64,000 bases of DNA from Isoetes taiwanensis (Eukaryota; Streptophyta; Lycopodiopsida; Isoetales; Isoetaceae), in contig JAJEKV010000065.1 of NCBI GenBank assembly GCA_021234155.1, forward strand, positions 6,578,446 through 6,642,445. The letters run 5' to 3'. Below the pieces are notes generated by a model. It made no database searches, was not told the DNA's origin, and saw only the letters and a list, made by a program, of their open reading frames with translations. Positions 11,160-22,387 of this stretch are shown here, piece after piece; the first letter of the stretch is position 1, and every line of letters starts with the position of its first letter. The translations under genes were made by a program, and so were the position numbers.

Positions 11160-11310
11160 CTTCAAAGGTTTTTCCATTGAAAACCTTTCGAGGCAGGGGT
11201 TTTTTCGTCCTAATGATAATGGTTGTACTAGCCCATTGTATGGGTCCCATGACCTCTTGGTCTTCCTGGATGTTAAAAAATCTATCCTATTCTATTCAGA
11301 GCTTTCTTAA
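11160..11310 (+). repeat. LINE 3' terminal region with simple-sequence tail (copy 1)
   Basis: A stem-like segment 'ggtttttcc…gaaaacctttcgaggcagggg' is followed by about 100 bp ending 'cctggatgttaaaa', then irregular 'tctatcctattctattc'. The same order recurs at 14,578 and 35,450, and the 11-kb and 35-kb copies both follow LINE coding remnants. It is therefore taken as the 3' end of the family. Confidence 0.6.
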
Positions 11311-11337
11311 AGTCAATCACTCCTACTAGTAGGACAA

Positions 11338-11670
11338 CTGGTAAACAGATGACACCAGTAGATAGATAGACAGATAGATAGATAGTTGTTTTAACATCAC
11401 GCCTAGTAAATAGATGACACCAATAGATAGATAGATAATTTTTTTAACTGACACCAGTAGATAGATAGACAGATAGATAGATAGTTGTTTTAACATCACG
11501 CCTAGTAAATAGATGACACCAATAGATAGATAGATAATTTTTTTAACAGCACGCCTAGGCAACATCTAACTGAACATGTGACCACAACAATTCAGAGTGT
11601 GATTCTATGTAGTCTCGAACTCGAGATCTATAGTTGCTAGAGCTAATGTATTACCACTAAACCAAACACC
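11338..11670 (-). mobile_element. tRNA-derived SINE with (TATC)n tails
   Basis: On the minus strand a tRNA-like head starts near 11,670. It has a TTGGTTTAGTGG A-box at about 11,666-11,655 and a GAGTTCGAGACT B-box at 11,624-11,613, at normal tRNA spacing. The body then ends '…gcgtgctgttaaaa' followed by 'ttatctatctatcta'. The tail module '(g)gcgtgatgttaaaa + tatc repeats + tggtgtca' then recurs, giving two further near-identical 104-bp units (about 11,350-11,450 and 11,452-11,550). The GTTAAAA-plus-microsatellite ending resembles the LINE tails here. Confidence 0.6.
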
Positions 11671-11959
11671 CAAATGCATGGTGCATGTGAGTACAATTGA
11701 GGGTGTTGTGATGGGTGCCATGTAAAGTGTTGTCACGAGTTTGCTCATAACTTCTGGCTCAAGTGTCGGATTTGGATGTTCTTTAGTGCTTTGGAAAGCT
11801 GAAGATGCAAGCTTTCCATGGGTGTATAGATCATCTAATTTTGTTGAGTCTAGCTTGGCCAGATTTGGAGTTTTCATATTTTGGCTGCCATGGCAAACTA
11901 GGACGTTCTTCAACTATGGATGCTCCCAAAGTGGTAACCTGTTCTTATGTGCATGATGT

Positions 11960-13390
11960 GAACTCTTCTCTATTGCTTTTTAATTTACCAAATAATTCTC
12001 ACCTTAATCCTCTTGTTTTGACTCTGATTCTGTTAGTATGAGCGTGGACATGCAACACTTCCCTCCCCTTTCCAAATCTGCCCCTTTGCCTACTTCTCAA
12101 GTAGAAGCCACCATATCTACTCCTAACATTACCTCTGCTTCTTTTCCATCTACTTCTGCTGAGCCTCTACCTGCCTCTTCTGCTCCTTGGAGGCTCATAT
12201 CTTAACGAATTGCAAGTGCAAAGCGATCGTATGGATGTTCAATTGCCTTCTGAAGGTGTTTTCTACGAGGCACATGAATGTCCAAATGCTCTTATATAGG
12301 CTGACCTACCAGTTGTTGAGATTGATCACACTGTGCATTTGTAGCGTGTTCAAAATCTTGTGTCCCATATGCTAATGTGCCATTTCACTGGGCAATTTCT
12401 TGATCTCAGGAGAATTGGATTTTGGCTAAAGCATCATCTTCAAAGATTGGATCTTCCTAAGTATGCATCTATAAAGGTGTTGGATAAAGATATACTAATT
12501 TTTTTCTAGTCATGCTTGACTCGTCAGTTGCAGTCGACAAGCTTGTGGAATGTGGTATTTATCATCTTTGGGGACATTATTTTCTGTACCAGGTTTATTC
12601 TCCTGGATTTCTGCCAAGTAAGACTGGTGCATTGCGCATGGCTTGCTGGTTTGCATTGGAAGATTTTCCACTTGAATTGTAAATTCCTAATTTTATGACT
12701 GCTATTGCAAATGGATTCGGTTTGCATTTTGCCCATCCCATTGTTAATGGTCCTTGAATCTGCGTGTCCCCTTCCCACTTGTGCTTCTATTCCTCAGTCA
12801 GTGGTGGTTAAGAGCGGTCCTCTTTTCTTCAAATGCGAACTACATCTGCTTAATGGACTAGAGCTTAAGTAAATGTTTCCCAGTATTGAAGCTTTTGCTA
12901 CTTATAGATCTAGGTAGACTCCTGTACCTGCCTCTCGAATTGCTTCTACACCATGTCAGATAGCATCTTCTTCAGCTGTATGTCCTGTTGTATCATCTTA
13001 TGATGTGTCTCCTTCCGCATCAGTTAATTCACTAGTAGTACTGTCTCTTGTGTCTTCTCCTCAAGCTGCTTCTGCATCACCACTTCCTTCTAGTGCATCT
13101 ACCTCTTAGATTATGTCATTGAACCCTCTTAGTGAGGAGCAACATTCTTGCCTTCAAGATATTGCTCCCAAATAGGAACTTCTGGAAGAAGGATGGTCTT
13201 TCCCGCGTATAAAGAAGACTGCATGCCGCAAGAATAGTTCAGCTCCTTTGATTCACCCGGTAGCTCCAGTATCTACTGCTATTGTTACAGTAAATGTTCC
13301 TCCACATGATTCTGTGGCATTTAGACACCATAAGACAAGCGCAGTTCTTAGTGAATCTATGGATGTGGAACTTCGTTTTGATTAAGTTTA
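11960..13390 (+). pseudogene. L1-type LINE ORF1 (DUF4283), decayed
   Basis: Plus-strand pieces read DRMDVQLPSEGVFYEAHE (about 12,227), CHFTGQFLDLRRIGFW (about 12,380), then VDKLVECGIYHLWGHYF, GALRMACWFALEDFPLEL and TAIANGFGLHFAHPIV (12,535-12,760). These match the DUF4283 pattern of plant L1 ORF1 proteins (…G-x-W-x-x-x-G-H-x-L…, W-x-x-L-x-x-x-P-x-E). ORF1 proteins bind the element's RNA. A serine/proline-rich tail continues to 13,390. Several stops (for example near 12,680 and 12,757) make it dead. The same ORF1 occurs inverted at 41.4-42.6 kb with matching DNA phrases. No ORF2 follows. Confidence 0.65.
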
Positions 13391-13394
13391 TCTG

Positions 13395-14570
13395 CATTGA
13401 AGATATATGTGTATTATTCTTCTCCTTGTTGTGAGAAGAAAGTAGTTTTTCTTGTATTATGCCATCGTGTTTAGACAGGTAGCTTTGCTCAAATAGAATT
13501 ATAACTCGAAGCGACCTAGACCTGATGCTACAGACAGTAAGAATAATCAAATCAGCTAAGAGCCTATATAAAAACTACAATTATTTCAATGGTACTATAG
13601 TAGAAGAAAGGAAAAATGTTAGAAGAGCTAATGAGAGATAAAAGCTATAAAAATTAGACAAATGCAAAATTCTAGTTTGTGATTATGCTATTTGCTAAGT
13701 TAATCAATTACACTTGATGGTTTCGCATGTTACGGATCATAGAATCAGGCTCTTTGGTTTTCTTAAAATCATGTTAATTTCAAATTTGGTTGGTTCTCTT
13801 TTCCTTAGAGCTTTTATGTCTGTTTTGAGACGCCGTTGGTTTTAAGATTTGAGATTCAATTTGATTACTCCAATTGATGGCGATGTAGGCTGGAATTATA
13901 TAGGACGGGGGCCTTCTTCTTCGAACAACAAATCTACTTTAGGCATTACAAATCTGCCTATTTTTATCCCCTTCTTTCTTACATGTGCTTTTTTCATTCA
14001 ATCTGAAGGTTCCAGGTGTTTCAAGACTGCATTAAATCTTCGTTCAAAACTCTGGCGCGTCGGTATTGGGATCCCCCCTTTTCCTTTTCTGGCCTGCTTC
14101 TATTAGCAAGATGCAGCCTGAATGGGAAATATTAACAAGATAAGGGGATGACGTGGCAAGGGATGTCGGTGGTTAGGAGGACACAACGAAGGCATACAAG
14201 AGGCGAAGACAGGTCTGGTCAGATTGACAAAGGGCTGATTGCAATGATCCAACTCAGATCGAATTTGTAGAAGGCATAAGCCAGGGGAGTTGCAGAGTCG
14301 GATTGGTTGGATTGGAGCTGTCGGTATGATCCTTCGGTTGGTCTAAGACATCACATCTAGAGGAGGCCCTGCGAACCAATTCCCTTAAATCCAACATCTA
14401 CCAGCAGAATAGAAGCAATGCAGATTTTTCTCCATCAATGTAAAGGGCTATCTGTGCTTCTCTTTTTGGCTTTCCTTTTTACTCTGAGCTCATGGATATG
14501 CGAGATCAGCTATGTCCTCGGGCACACACTTGATGATGATGTATACCTCTACAGTTTGACATCATTCTTA
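13395..14570. other. Region without recognised genes
   Basis: Mixed A/T-rich sequence. Short frames at 13,849-14,106 and 14,418-14,621 have no recognisable product. The part from 14,400 leads directly into a LINE 3' end and may be its untranslated region. Confidence 0.45.
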
Positions 14571-14577
14571 ATACTAC

Positions 14578-14696
14578 CACGGTTTTTCCCCCGAAAACAC
14601 TTCGGGGCAGGATTTTTCTAACCTGGACGTAATAATTCTGCTGCACTCCTTCATTGGGTCGGACGATAAAAATCATTCATTCATTCATTTATCTAT
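14578..14696 (+). repeat. LINE/SINE 3' terminal region with (CATT)n tail (copy 2)
   Basis: The phrase 'ggtttttcccccgaaaacacttcggggcagg' (split here: a GGTTTTTCCCCC arm and a CTTCGGGGCAGG arm) is followed by '…gtcggacgataaaaat' and 'cattcattcattcattt'. The layout matches copies at 11,160 and 35,450, with a different microsatellite. Confidence 0.55.
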
Positions 14697-14726
14697 TAGT
14701 TTTTATTGGTGCATGCACTGACCACT

Positions 14727-15176
14727 TGTTAGCCCTTTGGGCTAAACATATGTATGAGTGGCATAGGCCACATGTAATTATCACATTGGACCACTTGATC
14801 TAGGGCCCAGATTTAGCCCACATGTGGTAGGTGGCATAGGCCACATGTATTTGTCATATTGGACCCCACAATCTATGGCCCAGATTTAGCCTAGATCTGT
14901 GGATGGTGAGATGTCAGTTAGGGTTAGGGTTTTGCTCTACTATTTAGAGAGAGCATTTCCTCTCATTGTTTAGGGTTTTTCGCTCACGTTTTGGAGCACC
15001 TCCTTTTGGAGCATCAATATGATTCTGTTTTGTTCATTCTTTGCTTTGTTCTTGTTCTTCTTGGAGTTTCTTCCCACCTTCTTTTGTTGATCCATGAGCA
15101 TTTGTGGCAGCCTTGTGGCATTCGGCAGTCATGGACTGCTGCTGCAAGGTGATGCCAAGAACCCCAAAAACCAACA
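14727..15176 (+). repeat. 5' LTR of TE-1
   Basis: 450 bp. It starts with a small hairpin, TTAGCCC-ttt-GGGCTAA. Inside are 'gttagggttaggg' (telomere-like) and two copies of 'ggtggcataggccacatgta'-like phrases about 85 bp apart. No clear TATA box; 'ctatttagagagagc' near 14,940 is the best candidate for a transcription start region. Confidence 0.92.
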
Positions 15177-15177
15177 C

Positions 15178-15195
15178 TGGCGCCTCATGCCGGGG
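15178..15195 (+). other. Primer binding site of TE-1 (tRNA-Asp-like)
   Basis: TGGCGCC, four bases, then GCCGGGG. Plant tRNA-Asp ends with the complement of TGGCGCC-GTT-GCCGGGG, so the match is good except for the 3-versus-4-base middle. It lies one base after the LTR end. Confidence 0.75.
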
Positions 15196-17099
15196 TCTCT
15201 TGGGCTCATGATCAATCTCTTGTTTTTATTTCAAGTATCTCCAAAAGTTTTTCAGAAAAGATTGCTCTACATCGACATTTTCATTGGGTTCTCATCGGGT
15301 TCTCATCTCTGATGCCCGGTGTTTCAGAAAGGGGAAAATCGATTCTTGGCACAATCAAGTCAACGTTGCAAAAATTTCATTCTGCGTCGACACATCTTTT
15401 GGATTCTCCTCTCTTCTGCTTTGTCCAAACTCAGGAAGGGGCTCAGCAACGCAGTGTTTTTGGTTTTTAATATTTGAAGAACTGAAGCTCTGTTTTGAAA
15501 TACACTTTTCTCGCACATCTATTCTTCATTCTGTGATATAACATTGTATTTCCTCCGTCCCAAAATGGGTTCTTTACAGGATTCGTTTTTGGGTTTCTCA
15601 TCTTTCACAGGTGGTAAATTTCTTTTTCGGTACAAACATCAGACCGGAACCAGCTCAATCGCTATATCCACATTTCCGGCAAGGGTAAACTTATCATTTG
15701 GCTCCCTTATGGACAAGTTTTCTTTCGCACTGCCCTTGTCTTTTTCTGTGGATGCACAATCACAATCTGCATGACTCTGTTGTCAATCTTGGATGGACTA
15801 CCAGTTTTCGCTTAGTTCAATATGTAGAGTTCTTTCAGGATACTCTTATTTTCTCAACAGCTTGAGTTTCCCACAGTGGAGTAGGGCCTTATTTTGGATG
15901 GGCCTGGCTTTTCTTAGTCATCACGACTCTTCACCAGTATTTCTGGACAGTCCCATTCATTCTGCAGTTCTTGATTTTCTCATCATGGAGCTATGAAGCT
16001 GCTGCATGTGTTTTGCCCAAGCACTATATACACCAGCATTGGAAGAGCAAACAAAACCAAGACCATCCGAATCGGAGCAGCCCAAGCAACATAAGCCATA
16101 CAGAATTGCACATGAACCAGCAGCTTATCTGGACACAATCCGCTGCCTTCAGCAACACCATAGCACCCCTACGTTCCCCTAGTTATTATCTTTCTGAAGT
16201 TCACTGTTGCATAGCACAGCATCCACCAATTTTCGTTGCCGTTCTCGCGATACCCCATTCTGAAGACCCAAACTCCAGTATTGCTCTGTGGGATCTGGGG
16301 TTTGGAAGAAAAGTCTGACGCAAACTGCACCATCTGAGCATAAAAAAAAAACAGGGGATTCTGAGCAAAAAAAAAAAGACGGGATTCTCCATTCCTTTTG
16401 TCACAATCTGATTTCGCTCCACAGCCTTAGCTCCAAGTTATTAAGGAGCCTTGAAGAAAGTCCAAGTTTTTGCAGAGATTAACTTATTAAGCTAAGACAG
16501 ACGCCATGCAGAAGTTATTAAGCTAAGACATCAGCCATGTATTCGGATCTTCTTCTGCCACAGTCCAGCTCGAACATTCTTAATTGATATCTTGGGCTCC
16601 CCAAATCAGGTAATTTGAGCGCATCTCACCAAGCTTTGCACTGAGTAGCTTTGTCCATACAATTTGGGGCCTTCAACAAACAGCCGGGCCTCAAATCTTA
16701 CCAGCAAATACACTGATCTGCTAATGGGCAGCCTGAAGAACTTCTGTGTTCCATTCACATGATCTTTATCATATCAGGTACATTTGGGGATTTTCTTTCC
16801 TCGGCCAACACCACAGCACTTGAGCCCACCACCGACTCTTCCTCATTCCGACTATAAGCTCTAAACAGAGTTAATTTTTGTGACAAAATGGCTTGGCCAC
16901 GCAAAATCCTTGGCATCCAACGGCTTCTAGATGGCTCCTATTCACATTTTTCCACTGTAAACTGATCTTCCGAAGTTTTCCTGAGTCTGCAAAATGACGC
17001 CTTATTCTACGGCATGGCCACACTTCCAACTTCATCGTCCACGGCTTTCCATGATCCTGTATGTCCCGACAGTGGATAGCCAACAGAGCGTCACTTTGA

Positions 17100-18275
17100 T
17101 CTGCATTCTCACAAGCCCACGGCCATCACGGCGTGGCTTCAAATCCTCAGAACCCTCACGGCGTGGCCTCAGCGTCAGACCCTCCACGGCCCCTCCGTGG
17201 CCGGCGTCGAGACCCCCGGCCCATGGCGTGGACCCTCCCGGCCATCGCGGCGTGACCTTTCCGCCCTGAGAACCCGCGACCCGCGGCCCACGGCATCTTC
17301 GGCGCCCCGGCCCCTCGCGGCGTGGCACCAATTTCGGCGTCGCGGCCCACCCAACCAAAAAAAAAAAAAGGGTTGACATTAAATTTTTAATTGTCCATGC
17401 TTCAAAGCGGGGCACTTGTTCAACACACATATCTTTAATGACTCGATGGCGACACTTGGCACTTAGGCCATTCAAGATGGGCAACATTCTTGGTATTTTC
17501 TACTTCTTCTACTATTGAAGAGGGTTTTTTAATACCATCTATCACATTCTATACATGGCGTGCTTATAAGCAAATGGCGTGAAGATGATTCAACCTTCTG
17601 CCCCTTTCATACCTTAACCTTACATGGCCCAAAGGCATGCTAAGGCCATTCTTCCGCACTTGGATGCAACCTCGATCACGGCCCCTTGGCGTGATTTTTT
17701 TAATGGTGACTTCTTGACCTCTTGTCAAATTTTTGAGGCATTATGCCTTTGGAGGCACAACTTTTCATCAATCCATAAGTCCAGCAGCATTCTTTCTTTT
17801 GGCAACAAAATCACGGCCCAACAGCGTGAGTCATGGCCCCTCAAGGCGCGATTTCAAGCACAACTTTCAATCAACTTTTGACGCAAGAAGTATCTTGAGC
17901 ATATTTTTGGCACATTTTGGGGGACGCCTCATCTTTTGTCGCATTCTTGGAGATCTTCTTTTCACCCTTGTACCAACAAACCTCACACAGCCGGCGTGTG
18001 TAGGCCCTTTTTTTTTCAGCAATCTTTCCTCAACCTTCAAGCTTACCTCATCGACCCAAATGCAGGGCGTTTGAGAGACAATTTTTTTCAATCCATCTCG
18101 GCCGTCCATAATACATGGTGGTTGAACCTCATTCAAGTTCCATACATGGCGTGAAGATGACTTAGGGCCATCCGCCCCTTCAATTTCAACTCCTTCAAGT
18201 TCAACCATCTGCTCAAACTCATTCAAGTTCAACAATGGCGTGAAGATGACTTAGGGCCTTCCGCCCCTTCAACAA
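17100..18275 (+). repeat. GGCGTG-rich degenerate repeats inside TE-1
   Basis: The word GGCGTG, often as 'cacggcgtgg' or 'atggcgtgaagatga', recurs many times. At 17,100-17,340 it sits in a strongly C/G-rich stretch. At about 17,570, 18,145 and 18,230 a longer unit 'atggcgtgaagatga…ccgccccttcaa' occurs (the first copy poorer). At 18,360-18,450 'gaagtggtgacagccttctc' is duplicated. No protein is evident; an RNA-structure or packaging role is only conjecture. Confidence 0.6.
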
Positions 18276-18592
18276 TTTTTGTTTCCAAATTTTTGTTCAA
18301 ACTCCTTACAAGACACTTTGATTGGCGCATGTATTCGGAGCTAAGTGGCACGCTCTATGAGAAGTGGTGACAGCCTTCTCAACATTAGATTTGACTTCTA
18401 TGGAATTAAAGGAGCTTGTGGCAAGCTCAAGAGAAGTGGTGACAGCCTTCTCAACCTCTCATGATTTTGGTACTTCATCGACATTGGTATTTTTGGGTCA
18501 AGACTTCGGCGACATTCTCATTCTTTCCCCTCACTTTGGACACTGTTGTAAATGTTTAACCTGCTGTTATAAAGGTTCTACATAGTTTGGTG

Positions 18593-18605
18593 TGGTGGGG
18601 GGGAG
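18593..18605 (+). other. Polypurine tract of TE-1
   Basis: A run of G with one T and ending AG lies directly before the TG of the 3' LTR, as expected for the plus-strand primer of an LTR retrotransposon. Confidence 0.85.
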
Positions 18606-19057
18606 TGTTAGCCCTTTGGGCTAAACATATGTATGAGTGGCATAGGCCACATGTAATTATCACATTGGACCACTTGATCTAGGGCCCAGATTTAGCCCAC
18701 ATATGTGGTAGGTGGCATAGGCCACATGTATTTGTCATATTGGACCCCACAATCTATGGCCCAGATTTAGCCTAGATCTGTGGATGGTGAGATGTCAGTT
18801 AGGGTTAGGGTTTTGCTCTACTATTTAGAGAGAGCATTTCCTCTCATTGTTTAGGGTTTTTCGCTCACGTTTTGGAGCACCTCCTTTTGGAGCATCAATA
18901 TGATTCTGTTTTGTTCATTCTTTGCTTTGTTCTTGTTCTTCTTGGAGTTTCTTCCCACCTTCTTTTGTTGATCCATGAGCATTTGTGGCAGCCTTGTGGC
19001 ATTCGGCAGTCATGGACTGCTGCTGCAAGGTGATGCCAAGAACCCCAAAAACCAACA
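18606..19057 (+). repeat. 3' LTR of TE-1
   Basis: 452 bp. By eye it is the same as the left LTR except that 'cacatgtggta' reads 'cacatatgtggta'. Followed at once by the CCACT target duplication. Confidence 0.92.
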
Positions 19058-19062
19058 CCACT

Positions 19063-20148
19063 AATCTAAGCTTTCTTCTATCTTTCTATGGATCGATTCC
19101 TTTCTGCCCATCAATTGCCTTCAACCTTTGGCTCGAATTTCATTCCACCTCTACGTCTGGAGTTTTTTGGGCAGTTCCCTGCAACAAAGCGCCACTATCA
19201 TTTCTTTGCTTGGCTACGGACTCCCTGCCAATGTGGCAGGAATAAGGTGGCAGACGAAACGTCTGGACCAAATCAACTGCAGCTTTGTTGCTATAGGGGC
19301 TCCCAACTCCATCATGATGGTGGCATCCCCATTTTAGGGGGTGCTCACTTTTTTCTTCAAAAAAGAGTTTTATAATTAGATTTTTGGCCACTCAACCATA
19401 CCAAAGTTAGAGGATTTAAAATTCTAGATCGCTTGCTAGTTAAGGTGTGGGAACATTAGGATGTAGATCATGGTTCGAGTTTGTTGGCACTTGCTATAGT
19501 CACGAATTTGCCTCCAACCTAGCAATTGTTTTCCATCACTTGCTATAATCTAACATTTGGCGCATCTATAGTACCCCAAACAGATTATACACGTTTATGC
19601 ATCATATAAGCCTAAGTGTTAGGGGACTTGTTGATTCACTTGTCAGTCCTAGGCATGCACGTTTAGAATCACTATTTTTTATTACCACGCTTAGCCGGGG
19701 GATTCCCTTAGTAACCGTTTTTCTAGAGTCCGCGTAATGTTTCATGAATGAGTTATTTCTTCTAGCTAATTGTTTAATCTATGTTCAACCTTGGTTATAT
19801 ACTTTCAACTTGCGCACCTTTTAACATGTTGGGGGACTCAACCTTTTTTCCTTGCATATCTAGAGCGGGGTTGCATGATGCTTTATGAAAAGTTATTTCT
19901 TGTAGTTAATTGGTTAAATTTAAGCCTTTCAAAGTTCTATGGGCATTATCTTTCTAGTCCCAAGTGGATTCATGGACAAATTGTGTAGGTAAGGCTTTTT
20001 AAAGCCTTCTAGTTAACTGCTGGCACTCAGGTATATCTTCCTCACAGAGTTATTTTTGCCTTTTGATCATACGGAGTCATAAGTGTTATGGACCTTCCCG
20101 TTTTCTTGTTTTCTTTCTCATTGTGCTTGAATTGTTTCTTGTAGTTTT
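19063..20148. other. Spacer between TE-1 and the large gypsy element, with a tRNA-like segment
   Basis: No gene recognised. At 19,433-19,482 a plus-strand 'tgctagttaaggtgtgg' and, 22 bases later, GGTTCGAGTTT give an A-box-like and a good B-box-like sequence at tRNA spacing, so a SINE head is possible. The rest is T-rich. Before TE-1 inserted, this DNA continued directly from 14,726. Confidence 0.4.
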
Positions 20149-21721
20149 TGTTAGGGGTTGAAATGGGGTGGGCCAGCTTTGCTCGGGCCTTTGACAGGGA
20201 TAATCAATCAGGCCATCAGAGGGCCTTTAAGGTATGTGGCGTTCGAAGACGATATCACGGTCTCAAGGCGTATACGAAATCTTTACTTGGCGAATCCGGC
20301 GTACATGCCGATCGGTCGGCGTGTCGCCCGACGTATAACCAAGCAAGGACGCCCTAGGGGGCAACTTGCAATGGTGCGCACACTTAGCAATGCGCGCACC
20401 TTTAGACCTTTAACCCATTAAAGGTAGACCAAGGGTCATGGAAACCCTAAACCTAACTGATAGCCTTCATAAGGCACCAAACCCTAACATTCCCTTTTTC
20501 GCCCATAGACCTTCCGAGCTCCGATTCGCGTGCCTGAGGAGTCAATTCCAACTCCCACGACCGCCCGGTCGCCCCGGCTTGTCGGATCATCCTTCCACCG
20601 CATCCGGCGGAGCGAGAGACATGGACGCCGGATCAAGAGGAGTGAACCGGGGATCATGTATTTGGTCGATTGAATAGCCTAAACCTTATTCCGCCCTTGA
20701 ACCCGGTAGGTTTAGCCTATTAAATCGCCCTTAGTAATAAGCGGATCCTGAGATTGACTCTAACTAAAGAACCTAACTCTATGTATTAGATTAGTTCTTA
20801 TTTCTTATGTTCATATGATGGACGGATGTATTCTGTGGGCTCATTGTATTGGGAAGGGGGGTAGAGACTTAAAGCTTAGTAGATGATGCTCCTAGCTAGT
20901 TCCTCTTAGTGCATTACTAGAATTATTTTGTGGGGGAGCCCACACAGTTGTGGGTGAAGGGGCTGGCCCGGCTTAGAATGAGATTAGTGTTGACCCTTGG
21001 CCGATCCCTACGGTGTGTAAGGCCTCACCCAGGGATCCCAGTGACTAGGTCTAATGGCTTGCCACTGAGTGCGGGGCATGGGCTCGACACCCGTGGGGTG
21101 GTGTTCACCTTCCAGTGGGTTAAGTCGAATAAGGGCAGTGGCTCTCTAGTCACCTTGGGTCAGCATGTAGATCTCTGGAGGGAATGATCCCTACCTGCCC
21201 CATCGGGACTGGGGAGATGTAACCCAGAAATAGCCCCTTTGGCTATGCACCCGCCGGGCTACAGTCAGGTCCCAACACTTTTCAACCTACTCAGCAAAGT
21301 GTACACAGGAGGGGCGGATGGAGTGGACAACCCTAAGCCATGTTCTTATGCCAGCCCAATCCATTGTCATGATTCTGTCTGCACTGAACTCTGGAGACCC
21401 AAGCTAGTCAGTCATCCCCTAGAGTCTGAGCCTTGGGTAGGAACTTCCTTTGTATTGTGTTGATCTTTGTCTATGCAGATGTTGATGTGCCACCCTTCGA
21501 GGTGGATATATGATGTTATGTTACTGACGTGTATGTCTACGCTAGCAGACTAGGTAGGCCGAGGGAGGCGGGGTAAAATGACCCCTTCACTCTTCCCCTT
21601 GTGGACTCTGAGGCGGTCCGCGATGATATGTGGAGGGCCACGTATCGATTGTGGGCTGGTGCGGGGGATGAACTCTGTTTGTATCGGATGCGGGCATCGT
21701 ATATGAGTAGGGGATGTCACA
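20149..21721 (+). repeat. 5' LTR of element A
   Basis: It starts at a TG (20,149) and ends 'gatgtcaca' at 21,721, one base before the PBS. It pairs in order with 32,150-33,690: 'tgtggcgttcga', 'cacggtctcaa', 'catggaaaccctaaaccta', 'tgtattagattagttctta', 'cacacagttgtgggtgaagg' and 'gaggtggatatatgat' occur in both. The start is inferred, since the first 80 bp match poorly. Confidence 0.75.
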
Positions 21722-21722
21722 A

Positions 21723-21734
21723 TGGTATCAGAGC
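21723..21734 (+). other. Primer binding site of element A (initiator Met tRNA)
   Basis: TGGTATCAGAGC is the standard plant PBS complementary to the 3' end of initiator methionine tRNA, one base after the LTR. Confidence 0.92.
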
Positions 21735-21925
21735 TATGTTCTTGGAGACCAAGAGCAAAGCACTGACCATGCTCCCAGTAGTACTAACTTGATAGGATCC
21801 GCAAGCCTCGAAAAGTGGGAAATTTTTTTCTCATTTTTGTAGTTTATGCTAAGCTAGTAACAGTTAAGTGAATTGGAACTTACTAAGACTAAAAAGAATG
21901 AACCAAAAACTCCCCAGGCAAGGTG

Positions 21926-21992
21926 GTCTCACAGCTCACGCCTGGTCAAAAAACTGCACTTTAGTTTTTGAACAGGGCGCTACCTGTGAGAC
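21926..21992 (+). repeat. 67-nt nested hairpin, copy H1
   Basis: Outer arms GTCTCACAG and CTGTGAGAC pair perfectly over 9 bp. An inner stem AAAAACT/AGTTTTT pairs as well, with an imperfect middle stem. Same length and outer arms as H3. It lies upstream of X1. Confidence 0.88.
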
Positions 21993-22114
21993 ATCGAGCC
22001 AAGAACACACTAAAATTGATGAATTTGAGAAAAGTAATATGGTAAGGCTAGTTCCAAGGTAGGAATTAGTTAGAATAGCATGTTTAAATTACTTAAATTA
22101 CTTAAAAATGTGTA

Positions 22115-22178
22115 AGATCTCACACCCTAAAGCTTTGGTCTAAAAACTAAACTTTAGTTTTTGAGCGAGGCTACAATG
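22115..22178 (+). repeat. Degenerate hairpin, copy H2
   Basis: Keeps the left arm in part (ATCTCACA), a 'tttggtc' phrase and the inner AAAAACTAA/TTAGTTTTT stem, but the right outer arm is lost ('gaggctacaatgaacc'). It lies 186 bp after H1, close to the H3-H4 spacing of 201 bp. Confidence 0.6.
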
Positions 22179-22284
22179 AACCAATAAGTAAAAAAAGTCT
22201 GAAATAAGTGTAAGTTTTAATTAAATAGAAGGCGCCTTGGCATGTTAAAAGAGCAACTTCAATTTTGACCTAAAATTGCCAAGC

Positions 22285-22293
22285 TATAAATAG
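22285..22293 (+). promoter_or_regulatory. TATA box upstream of X1
   Basis: TATAAATAG, 95 bp before the X1 ATG and after hairpins H1-H2. The same box in the same context precedes X2. Confidence 0.6.
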
Positions 22294-22387
22294 AAGTAGA
22301 CCCCCTCATTTTGCGTTCCTTAGAAATCAGCTCCCGCTCCCTAAAGGCGATCTTTGGCTCTCGATGCGGATTGTCGAACCGTCAAAC

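Larger units (their letters stand above)
14727..19057 (+). mobile_element. Young non-autonomous LTR retrotransposon (TE-1), 4.3 kb
   Basis: Two LTRs (14,727-15,176 and 18,606-19,057) begin TGTT and end AACA. They appear identical except for one 2-bp 'AT' insertion in the right copy. The element is flanked by a 5-bp target duplication CCACT (14,722-14,726 and 19,058-19,062). A tRNA-type PBS follows the left LTR and a polypurine tract precedes the right LTR. The 3.4-kb interior holds no recognisable gag or pol; its longer frames follow a G+C-rich stretch and look accidental. It must be mobilised by an autonomous partner. The near-identity of the LTRs implies very recent insertion. Confidence 0.93.

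Noticed and set aside
14727-15176. Telomere repeat array ('gttagggttaggg')
   Set aside because: Only two units in an LTR; too short for telomeric DNA.
17032-17487. 151-codon minus-strand and other frames in the C/G-rich part of TE-1
   Set aside because: Length is explained by C/G bias (few stops); Arg/Gly/Pro-rich low complexity and no domain.
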